Source: CAYUIV01 sp964444925 (lineage in GTDB: Bacteria > Pseudomonadota > Gammaproteobacteria > Diplorickettsiales > Diplorickettsiaceae). Taken from it: a stretch of 64,000 nt of DNA. Made by a program: the position numbers and the translations under genes. Of this stretch, positions 46,100 to 55,253 are shown piece after piece (position 1 is the first letter of the stretch; every line of letters begins with the position of its first letter). Below the pieces are notes generated by a model that saw only the letters and a list, made by a program, of their open reading frames with translations, was not told the DNA's origin and ran no database searches. The DNA is taken from contig CAYUIV010000003.1 of NCBI GenBank assembly GCA_964444925.1, positions 1 through 64,000 of the forward strand. The letters run 5' to 3'.

Positions 46100-48217
46100 A
46101 TGTCTAACACAATACAAAAAATCACCCCTATTGAACTATACCGTAACATTGGAATCATCGCGCATATTGATTCTGGGAAAACAACGACAACAGAAAGATT
46201 TTTATTTTATGCAGGTAATTCTCATAAAATCGGAGAAGTACATGATGGTACAGCAGTAACAGATTGGATGAAACAAGAACAAGAGCGTGGCATTACAATT
46301 ACCTCTGCAGCCATCACCTTATACTGGAAGGGTATGGCAAAACAGTTTAAAGAACATCGTATTAATTTAATTGATACACCAGGTCATGTTGACTTTACAA
46401 TTGAAGTAGAACGCTCTCTTCGTGTACTAGATGGCGCTTGTGTCGTATTTTGTGCAGTAAGTGGTGTTGAATCACAATCAGAAACAGTGTGGAGACAAGC
46501 AGATAAATATCAAGTACCACGTATTGCTTTCGTAAATAAAATGGATCGCGCAGGTGCTAATTTTTTAAAAGTCGTTCAACAAATTTCTAAGCAATTACAT
46601 GCAACTCCAGTACCTATTCAGCTGCCAATTGGAGCAGAAGATCAATTTGAAGGTGTCATCGATCTTGTGAAAGAAAAAGCAATTCATTGGGATGAAACGA
46701 CGCAAGGTATGCATTTTGAAGAGAAAGAAATTCCTGATCATCTTAAAAAAGAATGTCATTTTTGGCGTGAAAAACTTATGGAACAAGCAATAGAAGCTTC
46801 CGAAGAGTTAATGGAGCGTTATCTTGATCGTGGTACTTTATCTATCACTGAAATACAACAAGCAATTCGTCAACTGACAATAGAAAATAAAATTGTGCCT
46901 GTTTTATGTGGTTCAGCATTCAAGAACAAAGGAGTACAAGCAGTACTTGATGCAGTTGTCCAATATTTACCAGCACCAAATGATGTACCACCTATTGAAG
47001 GTAAACTGGCTGATCAACAGCAAACACCTGCAGTACGAAAATCTGATGCAAAAGAACCCGTTGCAGCGCTTGCATTTAAATTAGCTACTGATCCTTTTGT
47101 TGGATCATTAGTCTACTTTCGCGTCTATTCAGGCATTATTAAAAGTGGAGATACATTGTATAACCCAACGAAAAGTAGAAAAGAGCGTATTGGGCGAATA
47201 GTCCAAATGCACTCAAATAGTCGGGAAGAAATTAAACAAGTTACAGCAGGAGACATTGCAGCGGCTATCGGGTTGAAAAATACGACAACAGGTGATACGT
47301 TATGTGATGTCAATGCACCAATCACGTTGATGCATATGGAGTTTCCAGAACCTGTTATTTCAATGGCAGTAGAACCTAAAGTAGCAAAAGATAAAACAGC
47401 GCTCGAGAAGATGTCTGTTGCATTAGGAAAGCTTGTTCAAGAAGATCCTTCTTTCCGTGTACGAATCGATCCAGAATCTGCGCAAACTATTATTTCAGGA
47501 ATGGGAGAACTACACCTTGAAATCATCGTGGATCGACTGAAAGAAGAGTTTGGAGTAGAAACTAACGTTGGTAAGCCACAAGTTGCATACCGTGAAACAA
47601 TCCGTCAATCTGTTAAACAAGAAGGTAAATTTATTCGTCAAAGCGGTGGTCGTGGACAATATGGTCACGTTTGGATAACAATCGAGCCGCTTCCTTCAGG
47701 TCAAGGTTACGAATTTGTAAACGCAATCGTAGGCGGTGTGATTCCAAAAGAGTATATTCCTTCTGTTGAAAAAGGTGTAAAAGAACAAATGACGAATGGT
47801 ATTTTTGCAGGTTACCCAGTCGTTGATGTTAAAGTAACCTTGTTTGATGGTTCGTACCATGATGTTGACTCAAGTGAAATTGCATTCAAGGTAGCAGGAT
47901 CAATTGGATTTAAAGAAGGTGCTAGAAAAGCCCATCCTATTTTGCTCGAACCCATTATGAAAGTTGAAGTTCAATTACCTGAAGAATATATGGGTGACGT
48001 CATTGGTGATTTAAGCCGTCGACGTGGTATTTTACAAGAGCCAACAGATCAAGGAGCAAGCAAATTAATTAACGCAGAAGTGCCTTTAGCTGAAATGTTT
48101 GGGTACTCGACCGATTTACGCTCTGCCACAAAAGGTAGAGCCAGTTACACAATGACATTTGCGCGTTATAATGAAACGCCAAAAAATATCGCAGAACGTA
48201 TTGCACAAAAAGAATAA
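46100..48217 (+). CDS. fusA: elongation factor G
   Basis: Ribosomal translocase GTPase. It is 705 residues (E. coli 704). The P loop is AHIDSGKTTTTE (Ser for the usual Ala), switch 2 is DTPGHVDFTIEVERSLRVLDG, and NKMDRAGAN gives guanine specificity. Domains III-V follow, including GGRGQYGHVWI and the C-terminal GYSTDLRSATKGRASYTM. It sits between rpsG and tuf as in the classical str operon. Confidence 0.98.
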   Translation: MSNTIQKITPIELYRNIGIIAHIDSGKTTTTERFLFYAGNSHKIGEVHDGTAVTDWMKQEQERGITITSAAITLYWKGMAKQFKEHRINLIDTPGHVDFTIEVERSLRVLDGACVVFCAVSGVESQSETVWRQADKYQVPRIAFVNKMDRAGANFLKVVQQISKQLHATPVPIQLPIGAEDQFEGVIDLVKEKAIHWDETTQGMHFEEKEIPDHLKKECHFWREKLMEQAIEASEELMERYLDRGTLSITEIQQAIRQLTIENKIVPVLCGSAFKNKGVQAVLDAVVQYLPAPNDVPPIEGKLADQQQTPAVRKSDAKEPVAALAFKLATDPFVGSLVYFRVYSGIIKSGDTLYNPTKSRKERIGRIVQMHSNSREEIKQVTAGDIAAAIGLKNTTTGDTLCDVNAPITLMHMEFPEPVISMAVEPKVAKDKTALEKMSVALGKLVQEDPSFRVRIDPESAQTIISGMGELHLEIIVDRLKEEFGVETNVGKPQVAYRETIRQSVKQEGKFIRQSGGRGQYGHVWITIEPLPSGQGYEFVNAIVGGVIPKEYIPSVEKGVKEQMTNGIFAGYPVVDVKVTLFDGSYHDVDSSEIAFKVAGSIGFKEGARKAHPILLEPIMKVEVQLPEEYMGDVIGDLSRRRGILQEPTDQGASKLINAEVPLAEMFGYSTDLRSATKGRASYTMTFARYNETPKNIAERIAQKE

Positions 48218-48251
48218 CTTGATAAATTTAAAAAAAGAATGAGGTAAAAAA

Positions 48252-49433
48252 ATGGCTGTTGCATTTGATCGAAAAAAAACCCACGTTAACTTTGGTACAA
48301 TAGGTCATGTAGATCATGGTAAAACCACGACAACTTCTGTTATATCATTGATACAAGGTAAAAAATACGGTTTAAAAGCATTAAGTTATGCTGAAATTGA
48401 TAATGCGCCAGAAGAAAGAAAGCGCGGTATCACAATTGCAACTGCGCACATTGAATACGAAACAGAAAAATATCACGTGGGTCACGTAGATTGTCCAGGA
48501 CATCAAGACTATATCAAAAATATGATTACTGGTGCTGCTCAAATGGAGCTTGGGCTGCTTGTTGTTGCAGCAGGGGACGGCTTAATGCCTCAAACACGTG
48601 AACACGTTTTGCTCGCTAAACAAGTAGGTGTACCTCAAATAGTTGTTTTTTTAAATAAAGCAGATATGGTTGCCGATGAGGAAGTATTTGAGCTAGCTGA
48701 GATGGAAATTCGTGAACTCTTGACAAACAATGGTTATCCTGGAGACGATGTACCTATTGTCAGGGGTTCTGCTTTAAAAGCACTTGAAGGCGATCAAGGA
48801 GAGTACGGTGAACCGGCTATTCATCGATTAATAGAAACCATTGATAATTATTTTGAACCGCCCGTGCGTGAGACGGACAGACCTTTCATGATGCCTGTTG
48901 AAGATGTGTTTACAATTCCAGGCCGTGGTACAGTAGTAACCGGCCGTATTGAAAGAGGCAGAATCAAAGCCGGTGCAGAAGTGGAAATCATTGGTTTAAA
49001 AGAGCCAATAAAAACAGTTTGTACAGGTGTACAAATGTTTCGTAAAGATCTATCTGAAGGCATTGCAGGAGATAATGTGGGCCTTTTAATAAGAGGTATA
49101 AAACGCGGCGACGTACAGCGTGGACAAGTGGTGATCTTACCAAAATCAATGCAAACACATTCTGAATTTGAAGCTGAAGTTTATGTGCTTAAGAAAGAAG
49201 AAGGCGGCCGCCACACAGCTATTCTTCATAACTATAAACCACAGTTTTATATTGGCACGACTGACGTTACAGGTTCGCTGAGTTTTGATGGAGAACTGAT
49301 TATGCCAGGGGATAACGCGACAATTAAAGTAAAACTTATTGCACCTATTGCATTGGAAGAAGGCCGTCGCTTTGCAATCCGAGAAGGGGGAAAAACAGTA
49401 GGATCAGGCATTATTACAAAAATTGTTAGTTAA
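48252..49433 (+). CDS. tuf: elongation factor Tu (diverged)
   Basis: Delivers aminoacyl-tRNA to the ribosome. It is 393 residues. GHVDHGKTT, RGITI, DCPGH and NKAD mark the GTPase domain. Several near-invariant positions differ: TTTT for TTLT after the P-loop Lys, DCPGHQDY for DCPGHADY, AAGDGLMPQ for AATDGPMPQ, and FYIGTTDVTG for FYFRTTDVTG. GAGG lies seven bases upstream of the ATG. It is the only tuf in the window; the position of tufB after tRNA-Thr is empty. Only two bases separate it from rpsJ. Confidence 0.98.
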   Translation: MAVAFDRKKTHVNFGTIGHVDHGKTTTTSVISLIQGKKYGLKALSYAEIDNAPEERKRGITIATAHIEYETEKYHVGHVDCPGHQDYIKNMITGAAQMELGLLVVAAGDGLMPQTREHVLLAKQVGVPQIVVFLNKADMVADEEVFELAEMEIRELLTNNGYPGDDVPIVRGSALKALEGDQGEYGEPAIHRLIETIDNYFEPPVRETDRPFMMPVEDVFTIPGRGTVVTGRIERGRIKAGAEVEIIGLKEPIKTVCTGVQMFRKDLSEGIAGDNVGLLIRGIKRGDVQRGQVVILPKSMQTHSEFEAEVYVLKKEEGGRHTAILHNYKPQFYIGTTDVTGSLSFDGELIMPGDNATIKVKLIAPIALEEGRRFAIREGGKTVGSGIITKIVS

Positions 49434-49435
49434 TT

Positions 49436-49756
49436 ATGTCAAATAATCAAAAAGTTCAGATTCGACTAGAAGCTTTTTATCCTAAGCAACTAGATGAATC
49501 TGTTCAAGCGATCATGCAAACAGTGAAACGTACAGGCGTTTTGGTGAAAGGACCCATTCCTTTACCAAAGCGTATTCGAAAACTCACTGTTCTCTCTTCT
49601 CCTCACGTGGATAAAGATGCACGTGACCAATTTCAAATCGCAAAGCATGGCCGTGTACTTATCGTCTACGTTAGCTCCGTGGATACGATGAGTGCTATCA
49701 AACAAGTGGAACTTCCTCCAGAAGTAGAAGTTAGTATCCGAATTGTTGCTGAATAA
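49436..49756 (+). CDS. rpsJ: 30S ribosomal protein S10
   Basis: Head protein and NusE partner in antitermination. It is 106 residues. The protruding loop around LPKRIRKLTVLSSPHVDKDARDQFQIAKHGR is typical apart from the usual R-x-x-x-T-V-x-x-S-P variation. With only two bases after tuf, the S10 leader through which L4 represses this operon in E. coli cannot be present. Confidence 0.97.
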   Translation: MSNNQKVQIRLEAFYPKQLDESVQAIMQTVKRTGVLVKGPIPLPKRIRKLTVLSSPHVDKDARDQFQIAKHGRVLIVYVSSVDTMSAIKQVELPPEVEVSIRIVAE

Positions 49757-49772
49757 ATTTTTAGGTAGATAT

Positions 49773-50429
49773 ATGTTAGGTTTAATTGGTCGAAAAGAAA
49801 AAACGGGTCAACTTTACTCTCAAGGTAGGGCTATTCAAGTAACGTATATTACAGTTTTACCAAACCGTATCGTCCAAATTAAAACGAAATATAAAGACGG
49901 TTACCAAGCACTTCAACTCACTATTGATCAAAAAGCTTCGCATAAAGTAACTCAGGCTGAACTCGGACATTTTAAAAAGGCAAATACAAATCCTGGTATA
50001 GGATTATGGGAATTTCCATTAGAAGCAACGAGTAAAAGAGAATGGAAATTAGGTGATGCATTAAATATTGAAGAATTTTCATCAACAAAATGGATCGATG
50101 TCACTGGTACAACGAAAGGTAAAGGATTTGCTGGAGTAATTAAACGACATCACTTTTCATCACAGGATGCAACACACGGTAATTCTCTCTCACACCGTAA
50201 AGGCGGCTCTATTGGTCAACGAACATCTCCAGGACGCGTTTTCAAGGGTAAAAAAATGCCCGGTCAACATGGAAATAAACGTCGTACGATACAATCACTC
50301 GAAATATTTGCAATATATCCTGATCATCATTTACTAGTCGTCAAAGGCTCTGTTCCAGGAGCACCAGGCGGTATTTTACGTATTCAACCTGCAGTACGTC
50401 GGCTCAATCAAACTCAAAAGGTAAGTTAA
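49773..50429 (+). CDS. rplC: 50S ribosomal protein L3
   Basis: Core 50S assembly protein beside the peptidyl-transferase centre. It is 218 residues. MLGLIGRKEKTGQL start; the conserved loop KGKGFAGVIKRHHFSSQDATHGNSLSHRKGGSIG region with GHRAPGSIG-like sequence; and MPGQHGNKRRT. ATG 49773 is chosen over the upstream TTG overlapping rpsJ. Its stop overlaps the rplD start (TAATG). Confidence 0.97.
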   Translation: MLGLIGRKEKTGQLYSQGRAIQVTYITVLPNRIVQIKTKYKDGYQALQLTIDQKASHKVTQAELGHFKKANTNPGIGLWEFPLEATSKREWKLGDALNIEEFSSTKWIDVTGTTKGKGFAGVIKRHHFSSQDATHGNSLSHRKGGSIGQRTSPGRVFKGKKMPGQHGNKRRTIQSLEIFAIYPDHHLLVVKGSVPGAPGGILRIQPAVRRLNQTQKVS

Positions 50430-51043
50430 TGCAGTATCTTTTAAAAAAACAAACCGGTGAAGCGGAATCAGTTGAGCTGTCAGAAAAAGTATTTAATTGT
50501 AATTATAATGAGCCATTAATTCATCAGGTAGTCTGTGCATATGCTGCAGGTGAACGACAAGGCACACATGCACAAAAAACACGCGCCCAAGTCAGTGGCG
50601 GTGGTAAAAAACCTTGGAGACAAAAAGGCACAGGACGTGCACGCGCAGGTAGTACACGAAGTCCAATTTGGCGAGGTGGTGGTGCAGCATTTGCAGTAAA
50701 GCCACGTGATTACCGTCAAAAAATCAATAGAAAAATGTACCGTCATGCGATGCGTTCAATACTCTCAGAATTGATTCGCTCAAAGAGATTGATCGCACTT
50801 GATGAATTGACAATTGCAGAACCTAAAACACGTATTTTTGTAAAGAGTCTTAAAAAGTTAGAAGTAAACAAAGCTTTAATCGTCGTCAATCATATTGAAA
50901 ATTCGTTGTATCTGGCTTCTCGCAATGTACCGAACGTCTTATTACGTGCTCTAGAAGCAGCCAATCCTATTGACTTCATACGTTACCAAACCGTTGTTAT
51001 TACATTATCTGCACTTAAAAAATTAGAAGAAAATTTACTATGA
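50429..51043 (+). CDS. rplD: 50S ribosomal protein L4
   Basis: Lines the exit-tunnel constriction. It is 204 residues. The tunnel loop has KPWRQKGTGRARAGSTRSPIWRGGG, as in other bacteria. In E. coli it also represses the S10 operon, but the target leader is missing here. It overlaps rplW by four bases (ATGA). Confidence 0.97.
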   Translation: MQYLLKKQTGEAESVELSEKVFNCNYNEPLIHQVVCAYAAGERQGTHAQKTRAQVSGGGKKPWRQKGTGRARAGSTRSPIWRGGGAAFAVKPRDYRQKINRKMYRHAMRSILSELIRSKRLIALDELTIAEPKTRIFVKSLKKLEVNKALIVVNHIENSLYLASRNVPNVLLRALEAANPIDFIRYQTVVITLSALKKLEENLL

Positions 51044-51351
51044 ATTTTTCCGCTTTACAAGAGACGCGTTTACTTAGTGTAATACAAAATCGTTGTTTTA
51101 CAGAAAAAACAGAACGTCTTGCACACCAGTTACAGCAATTTGTTTTTGAGGTAACGCCTTCTTCAGAAAAAAAAGAAATTAAAAAAAGTATTGAATTGTT
51201 CTTTAAAGTAAAAGTAAAAAGTGTTAATGTCGCAAACGTTAAAGGCAAAGCAAAAAAATTCAAAAACAAGATCGGATATCGTAAAAACTGGAAGAAAGCC
51301 TACGTTAGCTTAGAATCCGGACATAACATTGATTTTAATCAAGAAAAGTAA
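51040..51351 (+). CDS. rplW: 50S ribosomal protein L23
   Basis: Tunnel-exit protein and docking site for trigger factor and SRP. It is 103 residues. It has the beta-alpha fold landmarks FEVTPSSEKKEIKKSIELFFKVKVKSVN and the C-terminal KKAYVSLESGHNIDF. The N-terminal about 15 residues are diverged. rplB follows two bases later. Confidence 0.95.
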   Translation: MNFSALQETRLLSVIQNRCFTEKTERLAHQLQQFVFEVTPSSEKKEIKKSIELFFKVKVKSVNVANVKGKAKKFKNKIGYRKNWKKAYVSLESGHNIDFNQEK

Positions 51352-51353
51352 AA

Positions 51354-52181
51354 ATGGCTAAACTGATTCATATTAAACCGACTTCTGCAGGTCGTCGCTT
51401 CATGATAAAAATATCTCGTGACGCTTTGCATAAAGATAGGCCTTATCGTGCATTAACAACGTCTGCAGTAAAGTCAGGTGGTCGCAATAATAACGGACGT
51501 TTAACAGTACGTCATCGAGGTGGTGGTCATAAACAGCTGTATCGCTCTATTGATTTTAAACGAAATAAACTAGGTATTACTGGTAAACTAGAAAAAATTG
51601 AATACGATCCTAAGCGAACTGCCTATATTGGACTTGTTGTGTATAAAGACGGAGAACGTCGCTACATTTTAATGCCTCAAAAATTATCTGTAGGTGACCA
51701 AATCTTAAGTGACGTACATACTCCTATCAAAGCAGGTAACTGCCTGCCACTAAAAAATATTCCTTTAGGTACAACTATCTATGGGGTTGAACTTTTACCA
51801 GGTAAAGGAGCACAACTTGCTCGAAGTGCAGGCGCTTCTGCAACGCTTGTTGCCCGAGAAGGCAAGTATGCGACCCTTAAATTACCTTCTTCCGAAACTC
51901 GTCGGGTTTCTGTAGATTGTAAAGCAAGTATTGGTGCAGCCAGCAATCCAGAAAACAATTTAAAAGTTTTAGGAAAAGCAGGCGCAGCCCGTCAACGTGG
52001 TCGAAGACCAACGGTACGCGGTGTTGCAATGAATCCTGTTGATCATCCACTTGGTGGTGGAGAAGGAAAAACTTCAGGTGGACGACATCCAGTGAGTTTT
52101 TCAGGTGTCAGAGAAGGTGCACGAACACGTAAGAACAGACGCACGAATAAATTTATTTTAGAAAAACGAAAAAGAAAATAA
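51354..52181 (+). CDS. rplB: 50S ribosomal protein L2
   Basis: Essential for peptidyl-transferase centre integrity. It is 275 residues. GGRNNNGRLTVRHRGGGHKQLYR near the N-terminus, and the C-terminal VDHPLGGGEGK with the conserved His. No internal disruption. Confidence 0.98.
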   Translation: MAKLIHIKPTSAGRRFMIKISRDALHKDRPYRALTTSAVKSGGRNNNGRLTVRHRGGGHKQLYRSIDFKRNKLGITGKLEKIEYDPKRTAYIGLVVYKDGERRYILMPQKLSVGDQILSDVHTPIKAGNCLPLKNIPLGTTIYGVELLPGKGAQLARSAGASATLVAREGKYATLKLPSSETRRVSVDCKASIGAASNPENNLKVLGKAGAARQRGRRPTVRGVAMNPVDHPLGGGEGKTSGGRHPVSFSGVREGARTRKNRRTNKFILEKRKRK

Positions 52182-52203
52182 TTGACGGAGACTTTTAAAT
52201 CAA

Positions 52204-52482
52204 ATGCCACGTTCTCGTAAAAAAGGTCCTTACATTTCTCCACGCTTAGTAGAAAAAATTTTGGCAATGAAACAAGCTAGTATCAAACGTCCTATTATTA
52301 CTTATGCACGAAGCTCTACAATTTCTCCAGAGATGGTAGATATGTCTTTTTCTGTGCATAATGGTCGAGGATTTGATCTCGTACATATCACTGAAGAAAA
52401 AGTGGGGCACAAACTAGGTGAATTTTCTTTCACAAGAACCTATCGTGGCCACCGTCAAAATGACAAAAAAGGTAAAAAGTAA
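52204..52482 (+). CDS. rpsS: 30S ribosomal protein S19
   Basis: Head protein contacting S13. It is 92 residues. MPRSRKKGPYI start, PEMVDMSFSVHNGRGF, HKLGEFSFTRTYRGH end; all typical. GGAG is 15 bases upstream. Confidence 0.98.
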   Translation: MPRSRKKGPYISPRLVEKILAMKQASIKRPIITYARSSTISPEMVDMSFSVHNGRGFDLVHITEEKVGHKLGEFSFTRTYRGHRQNDKKGKK

Positions 52483-52502
52483 ATCAAAATAATAGGTGAA
52501 TT

Positions 52503-52835
52503 GTGGAAGTAGCAGCACATTTAAAAGGGGTAAGAACATCGCCATTAAAAACACGGCTTGTTGCAAATCAAATACGTCGTTTGCCCATTGAAAAAGCACT
52601 AGATATTTTAAAAGAAAGTAATAAAAAAGCTTCTGCTATTATTATAAAAGTTTTAAAATCTGCAATTGCGAATGCAGAGCATAATAATAAACTGGATATA
52701 GATCAGCTAAAAGTTTCAACGATTTATGTTAATCAAGGCACACGTTATAAGCGTATGCATGCAAGAGCTAAAGGAAGAGGTAATAGAATTTTAAAGCCAA
52801 CCGCACATATTACGGTGAAGGTTTCCAATCAATAA
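52503..52835 (+). CDS. rplV: 50S ribosomal protein L22
   Basis: Lines the exit tunnel with its long beta hairpin. It is 110 residues. The GTG start (52503) gives the family N-terminus EVAAHLKGVRTSPLKTRLVANQIR. The hairpin is RYKRMHARAKGRGNRILKPTAHITV. AGGTG lies before the start. Confidence 0.97.
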   Translation: MEVAAHLKGVRTSPLKTRLVANQIRRLPIEKALDILKESNKKASAIIIKVLKSAIANAEHNNKLDIDQLKVSTIYVNQGTRYKRMHARAKGRGNRILKPTAHITVKVSNQ

Positions 52836-52849
52836 TAAAATAAAATAAG

Positions 52850-53620
52850 ATGGGACATAAAGTTAATCCACGTGGTATACGTTTAGGAATCACCACTAAC
52901 TGGCGAGCACAATGGTACGCCAAACCAAAGGACTATGCTAGAGTTGTTAATAGCGATTTAAAAGCACGTGCTTATTTAGAAAAAGCGTTAAAACCTGCTG
53001 GTGTAAGCACAATTTTAATTGCCAGAGAAGCAAACTCACGTGAAGATCAACCACATTATTTGATAAAAGTTACCGCTTATGTTGCAAGACCTGGAATTGT
53101 CATTGGTAAAAAAGGTGGTCTTGTAGAACAAATCAAAAAAGAGCTAGAAACCATATTAATATCTCCTATATATCTTTCAATCCAAGAAGTAAGGAAACCT
53201 GAGATAGACCCAAAACTTATCGCTGAAAATATTGCAAATCAAATCGTTAATCAAAGTAAATTTTATAGACGTGCAATGAAACGGGCTGTCTCTACAGCAA
53301 TGCGTATGGGGGCACTTGGTATCAAAGTACGTATTGCAGGACGTCTAGGTGGAACTGAAATTGCAAGAGATGAAGTATATCAAGAAGGACGTATGCCTTT
53401 ACATGAATTTAGAGCAAATATTGATCGAGATTTTGCAACAGCTAACACTTCTTCCGGGATTATTGGTGTAACGGTCTGGATACATAAAAAAATTATTACG
53501 GTAGAAAACCCAAAATCTTTAAACTTTTTGGGCGAAAATACTTCTAAACCGGTACAAAAAGATCGAGAGTGGTCTTTTAAAAAACGTAATAGAGCCTTAA
53601 AAGATCCAGCGAAATCTTAG
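52850..53620 (+). CDS. rpsC: 30S ribosomal protein S3
   Basis: mRNA-entry protein with helicase role. It is 256 residues (E. coli 233). MGHKVNPRGIRLG start, KH-domain GIVIGKKGGLVEQIK, and the C-terminal GRLGGTEIARDE. The tail after about 225 is longer and basic. It begins 14 bases after rplV. Confidence 0.97.
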   Translation: MGHKVNPRGIRLGITTNWRAQWYAKPKDYARVVNSDLKARAYLEKALKPAGVSTILIAREANSREDQPHYLIKVTAYVARPGIVIGKKGGLVEQIKKELETILISPIYLSIQEVRKPEIDPKLIAENIANQIVNQSKFYRRAMKRAVSTAMRMGALGIKVRIAGRLGGTEIARDEVYQEGRMPLHEFRANIDRDFATANTSSGIIGVTVWIHKKIITVENPKSLNFLGENTSKPVQKDREWSFKKRNRALKDPAKS

Positions 53621-53671
53621 GTTATTAAAGACAAATACACATTGAATCTTTCCACTTAATTGATTAGAATT

Positions 53672-54085
53672 ATGCTTCAACCAAAACAAACAAAATATCG
53701 AAAACAATTTAAAGGCCGAAATCGGGGTACTGCAACTTCGGGTACAGAAGTAAGTTTTGGACAATTTGGTTTAAAAGCAACGAGTTCAGGATTTATCACG
53801 GCTCGTCAAATAGAAGCAGGTCGTAAAGCGCTTGTCCGACATGTCAAAAGAAGTGGTAATGTGTGGATCCGTCTTTTTCCTGATAAACCGATCACAAAAA
53901 AACCTGCTGAGGTTAGACAAGGTAAAGGAAAAGGTAATGTAGAATATTGGGCTGCAGTTGTTCCTCGCGGACGCATTATTTTTGAAATGGCAGGCATTCC
54001 AATAGATACCGCTGAACGTGCTTTAAAGCTTGCTGCTGATAAATTACCTTTAGATACCCGTTTTGTAACAAGAAATATACTGTAA
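53672..54085 (+). CDS. rplP: 50S ribosomal protein L16
   Basis: Binds near the A-site tRNA elbow. It is 137 residues. MLQPKQTKYRKQFKGRN start; KGKGNVEYWAAVVPRGRI is typical. The start is ATG 53672; the TTG at 53660 adds only four residues. Its last base is shared with the rpmC start. Confidence 0.97.
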   Translation: MLQPKQTKYRKQFKGRNRGTATSGTEVSFGQFGLKATSSGFITARQIEAGRKALVRHVKRSGNVWIRLFPDKPITKKPAEVRQGKGKGNVEYWAAVVPRGRIIFEMAGIPIDTAERALKLAADKLPLDTRFVTRNIL

Positions 54086-54276
54086 TGACGACTAAAGAAC
54101 TAAGAGAATTATCAATACAGGCTTTGCAGGAGAAAAAGCCTATTTTAATAAGAGAAAAAATTGAACTGTTTCTTAAGAAAAAAAACAGAATGTTAAAAAC
54201 ACCACATCAGATCGAAAAAGTAAAACGTACAATTGCAAGGATAAATACTATTTTAACTGAAAAGATGAAACCATGA
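54085..54276 (+). CDS. rpmC: 50S ribosomal protein L29
   Basis: Small helical-hairpin protein at the tunnel exit. It is 63 residues, with ELRELSIQALQEK at the start and QIEKVKRTIARINTIL at the end. The usual LR.Q-rich middle is basic and diverged. It overlaps both neighbours by one and four bases. Confidence 0.93.
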   Translation: MTTKELRELSIQALQEKKPILIREKIELFLKKKNRMLKTPHQIEKVKRTIARINTILTEKMKP

Positions 54277-54548
54277 ATGAAGTTATTCAAAAACAGCGCA
54301 CTTTAACGGGGGAAATTGTCAGTGATCGCATGCACAAAACGATTATTGTCTCTGTGGTCAGAAAAATTCCTCATCCTAAATATGGTAAATACGTGAAGCG
54401 GCGCACAAAGCTTTTTGTACATGATCCTGAAAATAAAGGGAATATTGGAGATACAGCACTCATTTCAGCACACCGACCTATCTCTAAAAAGAAAAATTGG
54501 GTACTCGTTAGTGTCATAAGCAAAAATATTCAAAACGTTAATAGTTAG
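54273..54548 (+). CDS. rpsQ: 30S ribosomal protein S17
   Basis: Primary 16S-binding protein with an OB fold. It is 91 residues. RTLTGEIVSDRMHKTIIVSVVRKIPHPKYGKYV is diagnostic. The ATG overlaps the rpmC stop (ATGA). Confidence 0.97.
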   Translation: MNEVIQKQRTLTGEIVSDRMHKTIIVSVVRKIPHPKYGKYVKRRTKLFVHDPENKGNIGDTALISAHRPISKKKNWVLVSVISKNIQNVNS

Positions 54549-54555
54549 TGTAATT

Positions 54556-54921
54556 ATGATTCAAATGCAAACAGATCTGTTTGTTGCAGATAATAGCGGT
54601 GCAAGACGTGTCAAATGTATTAAAGTACTAGGTGGAAGTCACCGCCGATACGCATCAGTAGGTGATATTATTAAAATCAGTGTTCAAGAAGCGATCCCAC
54701 GTGGTAAAGTGAAAGCAGGTAGTGTTTTGAATGCTGTTGTTGTTAGAACGCGTAATAGAATTCTGAGAAAAGATGGTTCCGTTTTAAGATTTGGCAACAA
54801 TGCTGTTGCATTACTCACAGATCAATTACAGCCAATTGGTACACGAATGAGTGGTCCTTTTCCTCGAGAACTACGCGAACGTTTCATGAAGTTAATTTCT
54901 TTAGCACCTGTTGTCCTTTGA
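54556..54921 (+). CDS. rplN: 50S ribosomal protein L14
   Basis: Inter-subunit protein. It is 121 residues. MIQMQTDLFVADNSGARRVKCIKVLGG start, GDIIKISVQEAIPRGKVKAG centre, and the C-terminal FMKLISLAPVVL. Typical throughout. Confidence 0.98.
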   Translation: MIQMQTDLFVADNSGARRVKCIKVLGGSHRRYASVGDIIKISVQEAIPRGKVKAGSVLNAVVVRTRNRILRKDGSVLRFGNNAVALLTDQLQPIGTRMSGPFPRELRERFMKLISLAPVVL

Positions 54922-54926
54922 TCTTT

Positions 54927-55253
54927 ATGAATAAAATTAAAAAACACGATATTGTCATCATTCGTTCAGGCAATGATAAGAAACGACAAGGAAAAGTATT
55001 ACGTATTTTTCCGAAAAAAAGATGTGCACTTATTGAAAGCATAGCTATGCTCAAGCACTATACCAAAGGGAATCCTCAAGAAGGAACAACAGGTGGTATC
55101 ATTGAAAAAGAGTCAACTATTCCCTTGTCAAAGTTAAGTGTGTATAACTCAACTACGCAAAAAATAGATAAAATAATTATTCAAAAAGTAGAAAAAAAGA
55201 ATTATCGTTACTTTCGTTCTAATCATGAACGTATCCATGAGAATACACCATGA
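54927..55253 (+). CDS. rplX: 50S ribosomal protein L24
   Basis: Initiates 50S assembly. It is 108 residues. A KOW-type motif is at the N-terminus (KHDIVIIRSGNDKKRQGKVLRIFPKK). ATG 54927 is preferred to the TTG three codons upstream. It overlaps rplE by four bases. Confidence 0.95.
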   Translation: MNKIKKHDIVIIRSGNDKKRQGKVLRIFPKKRCALIESIAMLKHYTKGNPQEGTTGGIIEKESTIPLSKLSVYNSTTQKIDKIIIQKVEKKNYRYFRSNHERIHENTP

